NCBI RefSeq assembly: GCF_000327385.1
Contig: NW_008708767.1
Span: 26,738-90,737, forward strand
DNA: 64,000 bases
Reading direction: 5' to 3'
From: Lottia gigantea
Lineage: Eukaryota; Mollusca; Gastropoda; Lottiidae
Part shown: positions 39,101 to 50,586 of the stretch, one piece after another
How the letters are laid out: each line of letters begins with the position of its first letter
How positions within the stretch are numbered: position 1 is the stretch's first letter
Translations under genes and position numbers: made by a program
The notes under the pieces: model-generated
What the model was told of the DNA's origin: nothing
The model's database searches: none
The model's input: only the letters and a program-made list of their open reading frames with translations

Positions 39101-42100
39101 CTCTACAACCCTGATGTCACTACAACCCTGATATCACCTAGATATTGAACTCTACAACCCTGATATCACCGAGATATTGAACTCTACAACCCTGATATCA
39201 CTACAACCCTGATATCACCTAGATATTGAACTCTACAACCCTGATATCACCAAGATATTGAACTCTACAACCCTGATATCACCCAGATATTGACCTCCAC
39301 AACCCTAATATTACCAAGATATTGAACTCTACAACCCTGATATCACTACAACCCTGATATCACCTAGATATTGAACTCCACAACCCTGATATCACCAAGA
39401 TATTGAACTCCACAACCCTGATATTACCTAGATATTGAACTCTACAACCCAGATATCACCTAGACATTGAACTCTACAACCCTGATATCACCAAGATATT
39501 GAACTCTACAACCCTGATATCACCAAGATATTGAACTCCACAACCCTGAAATTACCAAGATATTGAACTCCACAACCCTGATATCATCAAGATATTGAAC
39601 TCCACAACCCGATATCACCTAGATATTGAACTCTACAACCCTGATTTTACATCAGTTTTGGGTTCTAGTTCCTATTATGATCTAATAAACGAAGAAATAA
39701 AATTAAAACATATTGTTTTTACTATGACAGGGCACGGAAAATCGAAAGTTGTCTCTTTTGGTGAAAAAAGGCAAATTTCATACTGGCGTTTGATTAAAAC
39801 TTATTGAATGTTCTGAAATCAATCTTAAACCATACATCGTGGGTTGAAAATTTAATCAATTTACACATGCTACTAGTTACATCTGGCAACATTCAAGAAT
39901 TTCTACATCGACCCATTATTTATTTCAAAGTAATTCCTTCCCTTACATTAGCCGAATAACATTACACACAATATTAGAAATCATTGGAACATTTTGTTAT
40001 TTGAAAATGATTGTCATTTGAAATGGGTAACGACATATTGACATGCTAGAAACTAATTTATTTCCACTATCGCAGATGAACACAATTTATGACTGGAACG
40101 AAGCAATCCAACTTCCGCTGGCTTTAATAGACTTGTCTCATAAACTTAGTCATTTTAGTACAGCAGACCACAGGGTGCCTTGTTCATCCAGACATAATTA
40201 CATGGAACTTGAGGTTTAACGCTGAAACATTGGGTTCAGACCACTGCACGCAACTTTAACCACATCTTCACAATGTCCAAGCTATTATGAACTTCGAACT
40301 TATACCTTGACTGCAATGGCCACTATTCTTGTATCATGTATGCAATGATTTGATTGGACTATACACCAGCAAATACAGCCAATCATATCCCTCAACATGA
40401 AGGCTATCATTATGGCTTTCTGTTCACAGACTTTCTGTTGTATTCTCTAGCATGACTTTTATAACAGTTTGCATTGTAAAGATGCTTTAACCATAGCATC
40501 AAGAAACGGTTAAAAGGTTAAAACATAAAAACAATACAGATCATAACTAGATTCATTAATTATTTAGTTGCCAGTTAAAAAACACATTCAATTTTATAAT
40601 AAAATATCAATGACCTTCTATTCTACAACTTTATCATCTCATTTCTTTCTATAAAAATTAAAAGTTAAGATACATGTTCATTACGCAAAAAAAAAATCTG
40701 GGCACATACCTTTTTATCATTGACACTTAAGGTCATCAGATATAACCATATCAAAGTTGGCATGAATTCCAAGGAAAAATGATGTAATTCTGATTCTTTG
40801 GAACGATAAAATTCATAAAGTTGGTGACAAACTGGATCTAAGTACTGAAAATAAAATCAATAAATAAAAATAAGTACTGAAAAATGGGCCACAAACTAAT
40901 TGGGGGCTAGATAAAAATAGATAGATAGCCAAAAAGCTCCAGCAAATTTCATGGCAACCTAAGTTTACCTTACTAAAGATGCTATGAAATGGGCAACATA
41001 TCACAAATTTGAAGTTGAAATCATCCAATATGATTATATTATATATATATTTATATATTATTATTATATAAAAAGATCCACTAGTAATATATATTTTAGT
41101 TTTATCGATGTATAAACAGAAAAAACCTGTGTACACTTAGGTATAAATCGCTACGAGGATTTATATAGTGTACTCAGATTTTTTCTGCAAGGGCAATGAC
41201 TTAAAAAGCCATTCATTTGAAATTTCAGATATTAAACTGAAATCTCTCCAAGTTTTGTCAAATCAGATCAAAACCGAGGGCTATGAGGGCTAACTTAAAA
41301 GCAGCAATGACATTATCAGCAATTAGTGGTGCCAATGGGGCAAATGCACTTCCCCACTTTAGAAAAATGGTTTGTACCCACACTTCATTCTTAACAAATC
41401 TAAATATATGAGATTTAAAGGTTTCTGCCCCAAAATATGTGCAAGCATGCACCTCAATTAGATTTTTCAAAAATTTTCTTATGTACTTCCACAGAGCTGC
41501 TGTACTTCGACAGTTGTGACCCCATTAAGCTATTCAGCCCCTACTGTACCCTTAGTCTTGAGAGGCTGGTGCCAAAACTAAACGTGCCCAAAAGTTAAAT
41601 GAAAGTTTCCTTGAGGAAAAATAATGAATATTTTGCAGAGTTGAGAAAGAAGGACAAATAACTTATCATATGTTATCACACAACACCATTTTCTAAATAA
41701 TGAGGGCATTACATTCAGAATTGAACTTTTTCTCTCATTTTACAAATATACAAAATAAAATTATCAATTGCATCCCATTTATGTGTGAATTGGTTGTGTG
41801 TTATGGTTTGAATTTATTGAGTTTGGAGATTTTAAATTTGAAATAAACATTCTTTCCTCCCAGGAAATTCTTGTGAAAATTACCCACTTTTTGGAATAAA
41901 AATTAAAAATAATATTGTCATATATATATATATTTTATTGGTTGGCATTTTCCTCAATCCAAACACAATCTAAGACTATCAGTATTATTTTGAATAAGAT
42001 ATTTTACTTTATACTTAAATATATGTCAAAACATGATTCTGTCTGTGGTAGGACAGAAATATGTAGGTTTGAAATTAATTTCGATAATTAAATCTTAGCC

Positions 42101-44859
42101 ATGTTTGATATCTGAATACAGAATACAGTTACAGAAACACAGCAAAAATCAAAGTCTCAGCTGGTAAATATTTAAATGTAGGGCTGGGTATGGATTACCA
42201 AATTCAGATCTATTATTGACAGCATGCTACCAATTAATAATCGATTAATAATCAAAATATTTTAAGTGAGAAATCTTCTAAATTATAAAGCATGTCAATA
42301 TCAATATTAATCCATTATACAATCTAATAAACAATTATTCAAAATTTAAAAAATCATCTCAATGATAATCAATTATTTTATCCAGCCCTATTTAGTTGAA
42401 TATATGTCTCTATATATAACATATATAAATTGTAAAAACTTTTATGAACATGTTGAAACTAATCAAATTGAAAGTAAGCTCTTTTCCTTGAGGTAACCTT
42501 CAGGTTGAACAAGTAAGTTGATTAAAATGTGTGGACCACCCTGTGTTCCCTAGAATGGCTGATTTAACCTCTAAAATAATCATCTAATGAAACAGACATT
42601 TTATCAATAAATATATTGGTTATGTAGAAAATAGTAATCTGATTGAGTCGGTCGGCTAATTAATGTCATCCTATCATACCATCTGATTGGCCAAATAAAC
42701 TTTGTTGTCATGCAACCGTTCTAATGCTCTTACAGTTCAATCTCAAATCATTATAGATGTATATGTATTTATGTATGGTATATTTATAGAAAATTGATGG
42801 CAATCAGTGGAGGTACGGGGGGAGGGGTGAAGAGGCATTTGACCCCCTACAAAAACAGTTTGTGAAACCCAAATTCTTTTCTCTGAAATTGCACCTCAGG
42901 GACTCCATGGTAGGGTTTGGCATCTAGCACCTCAACATTTTGATACTCAACACCAGATAAAGTTGTCCCCCAAATAAGTTAGACTGCCCTCTATTTGCAC
43001 CCAATAAATGATGGATGAAAATGATGTGAAATCTATTAATTCAGAAAATTATTCAGAATTTTTCAAAATTTCAAACAAGTTGTAGTATAAAAATTTCTTG
43101 GACTTTCATAGCCACAACTTTGATTTCAAGGACTTTCATAGTCACAACTTTGATTTCAAGGACTTTCATAGCCACAACTTTGATTTCAAGGACTTTCATA
43201 GCCACAACTTTGATTTCAAGGACTTTCATAGCCACAACTTTGATTTCAAGGACTTTCATAGCCACAACTCTGATTTCAAGGACTTTCATAGAAACATCCT
43301 TTCATGTTATTTCAAGGATAAAAAAAAACCCTAGACTGATAATTAGGCAACTATATTCCTTTAATAAGTACCAGGTCATTTTTCCTTATAAGTCAAACTG
43401 GTTTTTAACAAAATTATATCATTTCATTAAAACTACGATAATTCATTTCTACTCTTCAATAACTCAAGGGAAATAACTACATTTTATAGATTATTAAATA
43501 ATTTATACTTGGCTTCAAGGCAAACTGTAAAATACTTCTTTATAATGTTAACAGAAATCAATAAAATTTACATACAACCCACCATTGATTTCAAATGTCG
43601 TAGAGTGCCAGCATTTTTTCATACAAAGAAAAGTGTGTAAGCTATTTGCTTAAAATGTACTATAATATGAGTGAAATAATGTATTCCCATGTGACTTAAA
43701 AACTATATGTATGGAAATTGCTTGGACATAGCCTCTGTGGACGTGATATATATAGATCAGCACATTAGGGCCAGATATAAAATGTCACTTTTTATGGGAG
43801 TTGCTCCAACCCACTCTTGCACTAGCTGTCTAGCTGAGAACAACAAAAAGAGTTGTTAAATAAGCTTACACAAACACATACCTATGTTTCATCGAAATCA
43901 AGAGCTCTATCACAAGACACAGGCTAGCCAGGGATTGGACAGATGGATAAATGAACAGTATCTGTCTTACATAATAAATTAATCACTGTGGATATTTAGC
44001 TATGACATTAGGTGGACATTCTTTTTCACTATTTGGCCAGCACTTATAATTACCCATACGCAGTATAGACACATAGCCATCGCTACTCAAACCCGAAACA
44101 AGTCATTAAATTGCATAGTTGACACTAGATTGTTATTTTGATTTTCTATTTGTTTTACTACAGGAGTAAACAGTCGTGCAAAATAAAGAAAAATGATTTC
44201 GATCAGTTCACAGCTAAATATCCATTGTAAACTGTTTGTATAAAAACTCACTTCAACTGATGGTCTAGATTCAAATAATTTATATAGACTAGATATCAAT
44301 TCTTCATTATTACGTACTACAGTAGCATAGGAATGTATTTCTTCATCAGCCAGACCCTAAAAAATAATTAATCATAATTATTAATAATCTTAATCTTGAA
44401 ACATCCTGACTCTGTCTCTGAAAGATATTTCAAACAGTTATCAGCTAGTTTTAGAAACATAATGCAAATCTCTGAAAGATATTTCAATTTGCCAGGCAAG
44501 ATAACATACACCCACTGGAATCTTTCTTTAAATTAGGTCATCTGGTTGAAAAACTAAGATAAAATAGTGAAATGTAACCTATAAATCATAAACATTTAAG
44601 AGACAATAAACATACTTTATATTTTTCGATTAGTTTTGATTGGGTATATCCTTGAAAGCTTAAGAACAATTTCATCCACTTGCATTCAAATTTGACATGA
44701 ACTATTTATTAAACTAAAGTGTTTACAATCTATAAAAAAATTGAATGTATTTGGATGAACAATGTACTGGATCTCAACACAAAAATTTTATAGCATTTAC
44801 TTGACACTTGTACAAACCTTGTATTCAGATAACCATTCTTTAATAGCTTTATTCAACAT
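30185..44859 (-). CDS. HYCC1: Hyccin (FAM126/HYCC), first four coding exons
   Basis: Hyccin is the subunit that with TTC7 and EFR3 holds PI4KA at the plasma membrane, where the kinase makes PI4P. Minus-strand coding exons: 44859-44818 (starts [14 protein letters not shown]), 44356-44252, 40844-40710 and 30229-30185, of 42, 105, 135 and 45 nt. All are phase 0 with GT-AG borders, giving 109 residues. The third exon contains [13 protein letters not shown], and [10 protein letters not shown] aligns with vertebrate hyccin. The last reads [13 protein letters not shown], aligning with the IEALLLGVYNL segment. The N-terminal EWLSEYK also matches. The helical domain that follows, and the stop codon, were not found to the left, so the gene is incomplete in this annotation. 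The intron at 30230-40709 holds a Penelope-like element and several repeats. Whether this is the HYCC1 or HYCC2 type cannot be told; invertebrates usually have one gene. Confidence 0.88.
30790..32110 (-). mobile_element. Penelope-like retroelement, truncated
   Basis: A 391-codon frame (31969-30794) holds the end of a reverse transcriptase: [11 protein letters not shown], then the catalytic [11 protein letters not shown] (YxDD-type box with F) near residue 37. A linker with a CCCH-type cluster ([11 protein letters not shown]) follows near residue 205, and a GIY-YIG endonuclease ([18 protein letters not shown], then LRTRFSGHR) lies near 235-270. This RT plus C-terminal GIY-YIG order defines endonuclease-bearing Penelope-like elements. 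Recognisable RT sequence continues upstream in other frames to about 32110, and the front of the RT is missing, so the copy is 5'-truncated and not intact. It lies in a hyccin intron, in the same orientation as that gene. A poly(A)/T run at about 30612-30632 lies beyond its 3' side. Confidence 0.9.
32111..33549. other. Intronic stretch without recognised feature
   Basis: Part of the large hyccin intron. Short frames at 32172-32489 and 32682-32873 have no similarity I recognise and no good splice context. Confidence 0.4.
33550..33945. repeat. About 95-bp tandem repeat, four copies
   Basis: Four diverged copies share ACCATGTCACTTTGGTGTAT, TGGACCTCATTCTGACCCA and TGTAAAATAAAGAATCTATG. It lies in the hyccin intron. 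Each copy contains AATAAAG, but no transcript end is implied. Confidence 0.85.
35093..35365. repeat. Dispersed repeat, longest copy of its family
   Basis: Ordered segments: ACCATAGTCTCAGAAACGGG, CACAGCTAACCGTCTAAATT, TCTTGAGACACTGCCATATA, AATTCCTAGTTTGAGATATT and GAAGGAATTATGCC. Partial copies are at 20140-20330, 23578-23640 and 27205-27320. It lies in the hyccin intron. Non-coding and unclassified. Confidence 0.65.
35868..37640. repeat. Dispersed repeat block rich in TGACCTT and ACTTCCGG
   Basis: The block begins after a T-run (about 35873-35898). It contains at least seven ACTTCCGG or CCGGAAGT sites (near 36016, 36299, 36345, 36740, 37084, 37373 and 37519). It also has two to three diverged units of roughly 350-600 bp, each with TGACCTTGACCTTTG, AAAGGTCATTGACCTTGGC, TTCCGGTTTTATAG and CAATTACCTCAT. 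The half-sites correspond to nuclear-receptor (AGGTCA) and ETS-type motifs. TGACCTTTGACC-rich dispersed repeats are, to my knowledge, common in molluscs. No coding frame of note. Confidence 0.7.
37934..38256. mobile_element. TTAA-flanked MITE
   Basis: TTAAGGCTCCTGCACCCAGA at 37934 is matched in inverted orientation by the right end, TCTGTGTGCAGCCGCCTTAA, ending at 38256. The terminal inverted repeats are about 28 bp. Both ends lie at TTAA, the target preferred by piggyBac-type transposases, so it may be a piggyBac-mobilised MITE, although the GGC termini are not the usual CCC. The interior has no frame. It lies in the hyccin intron. Confidence 0.65.
38945..39645. repeat. 32-bp minisatellite
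   Basis: About 22 units based on CCCTGATATCACCTAGATAT plus TGAACTCTACAA (32 bp), with a recurrent shortened variant CCCTGATATCACTACAA. Copies are highly similar, suggesting recent turnover. It lies in the hyccin intron. Confidence 0.95.
40285..40470. mobile_element. Palindromic MITE family, partial copy
   Basis: TATACCTTGACTGCAATGGC, CACTATTCTTGTATCATGTA and the pair ATTTGATTGGAC / CAGCCAATCAT match the family best seen at 55945-56232. It lies 240 bp beyond the left end of the third hyccin exon, inside the intron. Confidence 0.6.
41140..43097. other. Hyccin intronic DNA
   Basis: No exon. A CAAGGGCAATGACTTAAAAA fragment near 41190 belongs to the element family seen at 6170-6897 and 52385. 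A TA microsatellite is near 41920. Short minus-strand frames (40813-41136, 41258-41470) are chance or overlap the hyccin exon. Confidence 0.4.
43098..43292. repeat. 30-bp minisatellite, nearly perfect
   Basis: About 6.5 copies of a 30-bp unit, GACTTTCATAGCCACAACTT plus TGATTTCAAG, with only one or two substitutions between copies. As 30 is a multiple of three, the array is open in several frames on both strands (72-118 codons). These frames are repeat artefacts inside a hyccin intron. Confidence 0.95.
43725..43840. repeat. Dispersed repeat, copy of the 26645 family
   Basis: GACGTGATATATATAGATCA, GCACATTAGGGCCAGATATA and AATGTCACTTTTTATGGGAG follow the same order as at 26660-26760. It lies in the hyccin intron. 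Confidence 0.65.
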
Positions 44860-46025
44860 TTTGACTATGTTATAAGTTCAATCTTTGCTTGATTCTACAT
44901 TCCATTACCAACACTTCAGTTTGTATCTGTAATTATGAAAAAAATGGTGTAAACAATCAGGATGTGATAACAAAAATAGAAATAAACTTGCATAAAGTAT
45001 GCCAAGATGAGAAAACTGAGATAGAAAGATTAACTTCCTACTATCTAAAGATAACAAATAAGCTATTATTACAGTGACATTTCTATGAATCTTTAGATGG
45101 AGGGGCGAGTAGGGGTCACAAATTTGTTTATGTAGTAAAATGTACTGTAATAAGAAGGAGGATGGGGGAGGGGTGCTGAAGCCAAGCCAGCCTCAATTCA
45201 TATCCCAACCACATCCTCTGTAGGTAGGAATGCCACTGTGACTGAACTGATAAAGTATTAACACCTTTCAAAGCAAAGCACTTTATCAGTTTAAGTGGGG
45301 GAGGAAACCCATTGGAACAGTCGTGGAAATTACTAGGATTAAAGAGAGGTAGAAACCACTGGCATGAAATGATTGGTGTGAAAAATGATAAGAGGGGAAT
45401 TCATTCTACTAGTTTAGTCTATGATTCTCTTTATTGAGTTTGTTGAGTTGATAAAAATGACAACCATTCAGGAATCAAGTTAGGATATGACATAGTTATA
45501 GTAGGAACTCTTAGTTACAACAGAATTTCAAATGGTAAAGGTTGCGACATGAGTTTAATTGCTGTTCTTGCAGCAGACATTATAGTAACATTCTTGAATG
45601 AGTTAATCAAAATAAAAAATTGATAGAGTATTTACCGGAGACCAACCTGTGTTTTTGCCGCAAACAGGTGCCTTGACCTTTGACCTGTTTAATATTTACG
45701 ACATGACATTAAGCTAATTACGCTTAAATTTCGTGTAGACCTGCCATATTTTGGGTAATATAAATTATCTTTCTTATAGTTATGGATTTATAATTTGAAA
45801 AATACAAATATTTTGTAAATTTTTATGAAAAGTTCTCTTGAATTTGATCAATATTAACGACAACCAAAATGCAACTAACTTCCGGTTTAAGTTGGAGATA
45901 TTAAGGAAATGGAGGCAATGATTACAAAATACAATTAATCAACAGTAATGATCTTTTAGTTACAGCAAAAGCTGGTATATCTTGGTTTAGTAACGCATTA
46001 CTCTCTCACGAACTTTTTCCGCAAA
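44860..46025. promoter_or_regulatory. Hyccin-TAF6 divergent intergenic region
   Basis: This 1.17-kb spacer separates the two start codons. ACTTCCGGT at 45878-45886 is an ETS/GABP-type site 140 bp before the TAF6 ATG, and TGACCTTTGACCTGTTTAAT near 45675 holds nuclear-receptor-like half-sites. No TATA box is seen close to either start. A 62-codon plus frame at 44889-45077 is not supported as a gene. Shared regulation of the two genes is possible, but nothing here proves it. Confidence 0.4.
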
Positions 46026-48446
46026 ATGTCACATTCATCAGAGAAAGAAGGAAAAGTGGTGGGCAATTTGTCTGGTGAATCCATGAAAACGATTGCAGAA
46101 TCAGTAGCAATCAATGGAGTTGGTGATCAAGCAGCTGGATTTTTAGCAGAAGATTGTACATACCGTCTGAAACAGCTTGTGCAGGAATCTATTAAGTTTC
46201 TTCAACATGGCAAACGAAGAAAATTGACAACCAATGACTTTGATATGGCCTTGAGATCAAATAACATTGAGCCATTATATGGCTTTCATACACCAGATTT
46301 GATACCTTTTAGATTTGCAAGTGGTGGTGGACGTGAACTTTATTTCAATGAAGAAAAAGAATTAGATTTACAAGAAGTCATCAATACACAATTACCTAAA
46401 ATACCTCTTGATGTTTCCTTGAAGGCTCATTGGCTATGCATCGATGGTGAACAGCCAGCCATACCTGAAAACCCTCCTCCTGCTACTAAAGATCAACAAA
46501 AATTACAAAGTTTAGACACTTCAATTAAAAGTCAAATTGATAAAGTTAATAAACCCAAAACTTCCAGTGAAGGCAAGTCAACAAGACTTAAATTAAAGGG
46601 AGCTGATATGGTAAAGCTAAAAGACATTTCCACACATGAACTGTCAGTGGAGCAACAGTTATATTACAAGGAGATAACTGAGGCCTGTGTAGGATCTGAT
46701 GAAACTAGAAGATCTGAAGCCTTACAAAGTTTAGCCACTGATCCTGGTTTACATCAAATGCTACCCAGATATAGTTCATTTATATCGGAGGGGGTTAAAA
46801 TCAACGTGGTGCAACATAATTTGGCTCTTTTGATCTATCTGATGAGGATGGTCAAATCATTAATGGATAACCAAACTTTATTTTTGGAGAAATATCTCCA
46901 TGAAATGATACCTGGTGTTTGTACATGTATTGTCAGTAAACAGTTGTGTCTTAGACCTGATGTAGATAACCACTGGGCCTTGCGTGACTTTGCAGCAAGA
47001 TTAATGGCTCAAATTAGCAAAAATTATAGTACAAATACAAACAATATTCAGGCAAGAACAACTAAGATGTATACACAAGCTTTACAAGACGAGAGATCGG
47101 CATTAGCAACACAATATGGAGCTGTGGCAGGAATGGGAGAATTAGGTGCCGAAGTAATCAAAACATTTCTGTTACCCAATTTAAAACTGCTGGGTGAGAG
47201 ACTAAAAACTGCTATTGAAGGACCCATTATTAATAATGTGGATAAAATAGCCTCAGATCACATCAAGAAATTATTAACAAAATATTTGCCTTCTGTGTTA
47301 AAAACTGTCCATAGTGTAAGTGAGACGGTGGAAGATTATACGAAGGAATATGGATATTTAGGACCGGGACTACATACTTCAGTTATTAAAGAGAGAACTA
47401 CCATTGTTACACAGACACCAGTATCTAAACCATCTCTTAATATACAACAGGTTCATTTTTTTTTTTTTTTTTCAGTCAACTTGTATCATGGAATACAACG
47501 ATTTGATTGGATTGTAAGCCAGAGAATACTATCAATCAGAGACATTCAACAAAAAGTCTTTCGGTCGTGGGCTCTAATTGGATGTATTTACAAATTACAA
47601 ATCTCTGTATTCCATGATACTAGAGTGGTGGTTATTGCAGTCAAGGTATATGATGAAGGTTGTAATATAGCTTGACATTATGATGAAGTACACTTGTAAA
47701 CATTGTTTCTTTCAACATTTGCTTTTACTTCTTGTGAACGCATAGATCCACAGCATTTCATTTCAAAATGAAAAATTTCATATTTGAAATTATCATGTGG
47801 ATAATCTCTGACACACCAATCTAATTAATATCGGATTACAATTAAGTATTTTTTTTCTGATTTTTTTAATCGAAAACCTGTTAGATTACAATGGAGACTA
47901 AAAATATCCAATTGTTTCTCCGTACTCAAAATATCAGAAAACAAAAGATACAAAATTTTAATCTTATTTTAATTAGATTGCTTACACACAGACCTCTCAG
48001 CAATGCGTAGATAAAGTTGGACTTGATGATGGAGGCGAGGGATAGCATCATAGATTAAGATGTATGTGTAAACCTTTATTGTATTCAATCCATTTCAGGC
48101 TCAAAGAATTGTTATACAATCTGGAAATTCATCACAACCAGGTACACCAACAACACCAAGATTTCCTTCAGCTTCTGTTGTTCCTCGTACTCCCACAACA
48201 CCCAATATTCCTCACCAACAAAAATATGTCATTATGTCTTCTCAAGGTCGATCATCTACTGGAACTCAACCTACATCCTTATCTTTACCTACATCGTCAT
48301 CATCAACTTCCAGTTCCACTCCTACTATAGTTAAATTAGTCAGCAATTCCAACCAACCTCCTCCTGCACCATCATCTTCTGCTGCTACAGTTCAGGGGCC
48401 TTCTGGACAAAAATATGTTGTTATGTCCTTACCAAAAGATGGATAA
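46026..48446 (+). CDS. TAF6: TAF6, TFIID/SAGA histone-fold subunit
   Basis: TAF6 pairs with TAF9 through its histone fold in TFIID, and in SAGA-type complexes, to start RNA polymerase II transcription in the nucleus. Exon 1 is 46026-47450 (475 codons, phase 0); the donor is CAACAG/GTTCAT. Exon 2 is 48099-48446 after CATTTCAG. The product is 590 aa, against about 677 in human. Residues about 17-85 form the histone fold (SGESMKTIAESV...GKRRKLTTNDFDMAL). LYGFHTPDLIPFRFASGGGR and ELSVEQQLYYKEITEACVG are near-identical to vertebrate TAF6. The HEAT-repeat domain with LCLRPDVDNHWALRDFAARL covers about 205-450. The Ser/Thr/Pro-rich tail ends QKYVVMSLPKDG, as in human QKYIVVSLP. The ATG is the first in frame. 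Only one intron interrupts the frame. The frame stays open 75 codons past the donor, but that part is intron and repeat. Confidence 0.96.
47476..47690. mobile_element. Palindromic MITE copy inside the TAF6 intron
   Basis: The copy shares TTTGATTGGATTGTAAGCCA, GAGAATACTATCAATCAGAG, TGGATGTATTTACAAATT and TTATTGCAGTCAAGGTATAT with the copies at 48905 and 55945. It starts directly after a T-run and CAG (ending 47475) that closely follows the TAF6 exon 1 donor. It supplies the in-frame read-through tail described under TAF6. Confidence 0.7.
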
Positions 48447-48474
48447 ATTGTGCTTTGACTTTTGTCATTATTAG

Positions 48475-48480
48475 AATAAA
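48475..48480 (+). other. TAF6 poly(A) signal
   Basis: AATAAA 28 nt after the TAF6 stop codon, followed by T-rich sequence. This is the first canonical signal downstream and predicts a very short 3' UTR. Confidence 0.65.
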
Positions 48481-48904
48481 TATGTCTAAACTTTTTCTAT
48501 TATTTGAAGTATGGTGTCATACCATTGGTATGCAAAAAGGGTCTTAGAGGTATGATTATGTATTCGATTCTGATGTATTATTATGGAAATATGTCTAGTA
48601 TCATTTACTCATAAGGCCCCATTCTTACGGTCAGCTTCAATCTAAAGGGTCAAGGCCTCATTCTTAAGGTCGGGGCCATCCTTTTGGAGTATATATAATA
48701 TGACTATATGTCCTCTGTTAACTAAATTCCAACTATTTTGAAAGGAAATTGTAAGATGTAATAGTATTAAAAGAAGATTAAATGTCAAAATGCCGATACA
48801 TTTGAAACTTTGTGAATTTTCTGTCCTGTACAAGTTTGCCTGAACTGCAGAAAGGCCTTTATGAGAGCCAAGCTAGCATGTGTTGAATCACTTTCATGAA
48901 CCAA

Positions 48905-49215
48905 GCTTTTACAGTGTTTGTCTGATACCTTAACTGCAATAGCCACATTTTTTGCATCACAGAAGTTTGTAAATACAGTGAATTGATTGGGTTGTAAGCT
49001 GATGAAATTAGAGGTCCTGACAAAAAGTCTGTATAAACTAAGCCATAATGTTTACTGTATTTCTCTCAAGGCCTCTGATTAGCTGTATTTGCTGACTAAC
49101 AATCAAATTGCTATACTTTAAATCATACAATAAAGGCGGGTGTTGAAGGAATCAAGATATAAGCTGAAGATTGTAATAGCTTGGTATTGTGAAGATGGTG
49201 TTGAAGGAACCCTAA
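48905..49215. mobile_element. Palindromic MITE copy between TAF6 and CFAP221
   Basis: The left part reads TACCTTAACTGCAATAGCCA, CATCACAGAAGTTTGTAAAT and TTGATTGGGTTGTAAGC. The right part reads GCCTCTGATTAGCTGTATTT and GATTGTAATAGCTTGG. The arms are mutually inverted, as in the copy at 55945. Confidence 0.65.
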
Positions 49216-49324
49216 AGCAATGCATATCTCTGATAAAATACAGTAAATTATGGCCTAGTTAAAGAGATAAGTGCTACTATTGATACATTATCTTGATACT
49301 ATTATCATTGAATACATTTCCTTA

Positions 49325-49445
49325 TTAAAGGGATTGTAAAGAGGTTTACAAAACAAAAATTATGTGTATCGGGGACACGTATAGCATCAATTTGCACCAT
49401 TCAATTCAGACGTCTGTGGTTCCTGCAATTCTACAAAAAATAATA
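49325..49445. mobile_element. Second MITE family, half copy
   Basis: GGGATTGTAAAGAGGTTTAC, TATAGCATCAATTTGCACCA and CTGTGGTTCCTGCAATTCTA match the left arm of the longer copy at 56993-57245. The convergent intergenic DNA from here to 50586 holds no gene apart from an unsupported 85-codon frame at 49969-50226. Confidence 0.6.
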
Positions 49446-50482
49446 TCGCTAAGGACTTATATATATTGCAGTATATTTAGTTATTAGTGACGTCATCAAA
49501 CATTTATTTTTACATGTTTTTTTGCAAAGTCAACATTCTTTTCTATCATTTTAAGCATACAAAAGGGGTGTGAAAATATAGAATGGCCTAACCCTAGCTA
49601 ACCGTAATTGCCTTTGCCCAATTTAAACCCATCAGAGGAACTAGCGAGAAGGGTTGACATACTGTCAGCAAATCTATTGACATGGTATATATCTGTTTGT
49701 CAGTAAAACAGAATGACATTTGATAGATGCTCTATAGTTAACAAAAGCTACAAAGGAAAGATTTTTTTATACATATAAATATTTATATATACAATAAAAC
49801 ATATCACAGACGACATTGAAATATACAATAGAAATACATCAAATTTGTTTTACACTGAATCTGAATCAATACATACTACATGAGCAGGATGAATATACAG
49901 CTGATAGTCTAAACTTATGCTAAATAGTGATAATATTCAATCATATCATACTGTCCAGTTTTTGATGCTTGGATATTTTAACTGTTAACAAAAAAGGTGA
50001 ACTATTTTGGATATTTGAATCAGTAAATGGTCTGTGGATCACATATAAAGACAGCATTTCCATTGTTATGAGTACAAGGTTTAAATACCAGATAGAAACA
50101 CATTGCTCAAAAATTATGCTTTTTAATTTGAATCATATCACAGCAACCAGATATATAAACGATAATATATATGGTTTATCTGTACCAAAATATAGCTGGG
50201 TAGACTTTAATAAGAAGGAAAGATGAAAAATTCAAGGTCATCTAACTTTCACTCACTAACCAAGATTATGCAGAATTTAACCATCAACCTCAAAAGATAA
50301 CCTTCAACCTCAGAGGATAACTTTCATCCTCATAATGATAACCTTCAACCCCTGATGACAACCAAATACAATGTTATGTTACAGTTAGATAATGAACTTC
50401 AAATTGCATTTAAAAAAGCATGTACTTCTTGAAAGCACAGAATCTAGCCAACGTTTGACAAGACACAAAACTGTGTAAAAGT

Positions 50483-50488
50483 TTTAAT
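50483..50488 (-). other. Possible CFAP221 poly(A) signal
   Basis: In complement ATTAAA, a common variant signal, lies about 100 nt after the CFAP221 stop codon. No AATAAA occurs nearer. Confidence 0.35.
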
Positions 50489-50586
50489 TTCCACTTGACT
50501 GTACTACAGAGAAGTAAAAGTCTGTTTAGTTTCTAGAATATACAAGCACAGCTCTGATGTATCTAAAATGTCCAGATTTCAACTTA

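Noticed and set aside
39595-39807. 70-codon plus-strand frame at the edge of the 32-bp array
   Set aside because: The first third is the minisatellite and the rest shows no recognisable motif.
43071-43476. Repetitive protein frames on both strands
   Set aside because: They are produced by the 30-bp minisatellite, whose period is a multiple of three; the array lies in a hyccin intron.
47451-47675. Extension of the TAF6 frame as true coding sequence
   Set aside because: The conserved TAF6 tail resumes at 48099 after a good acceptor, and the extension is a T run plus a MITE copy.
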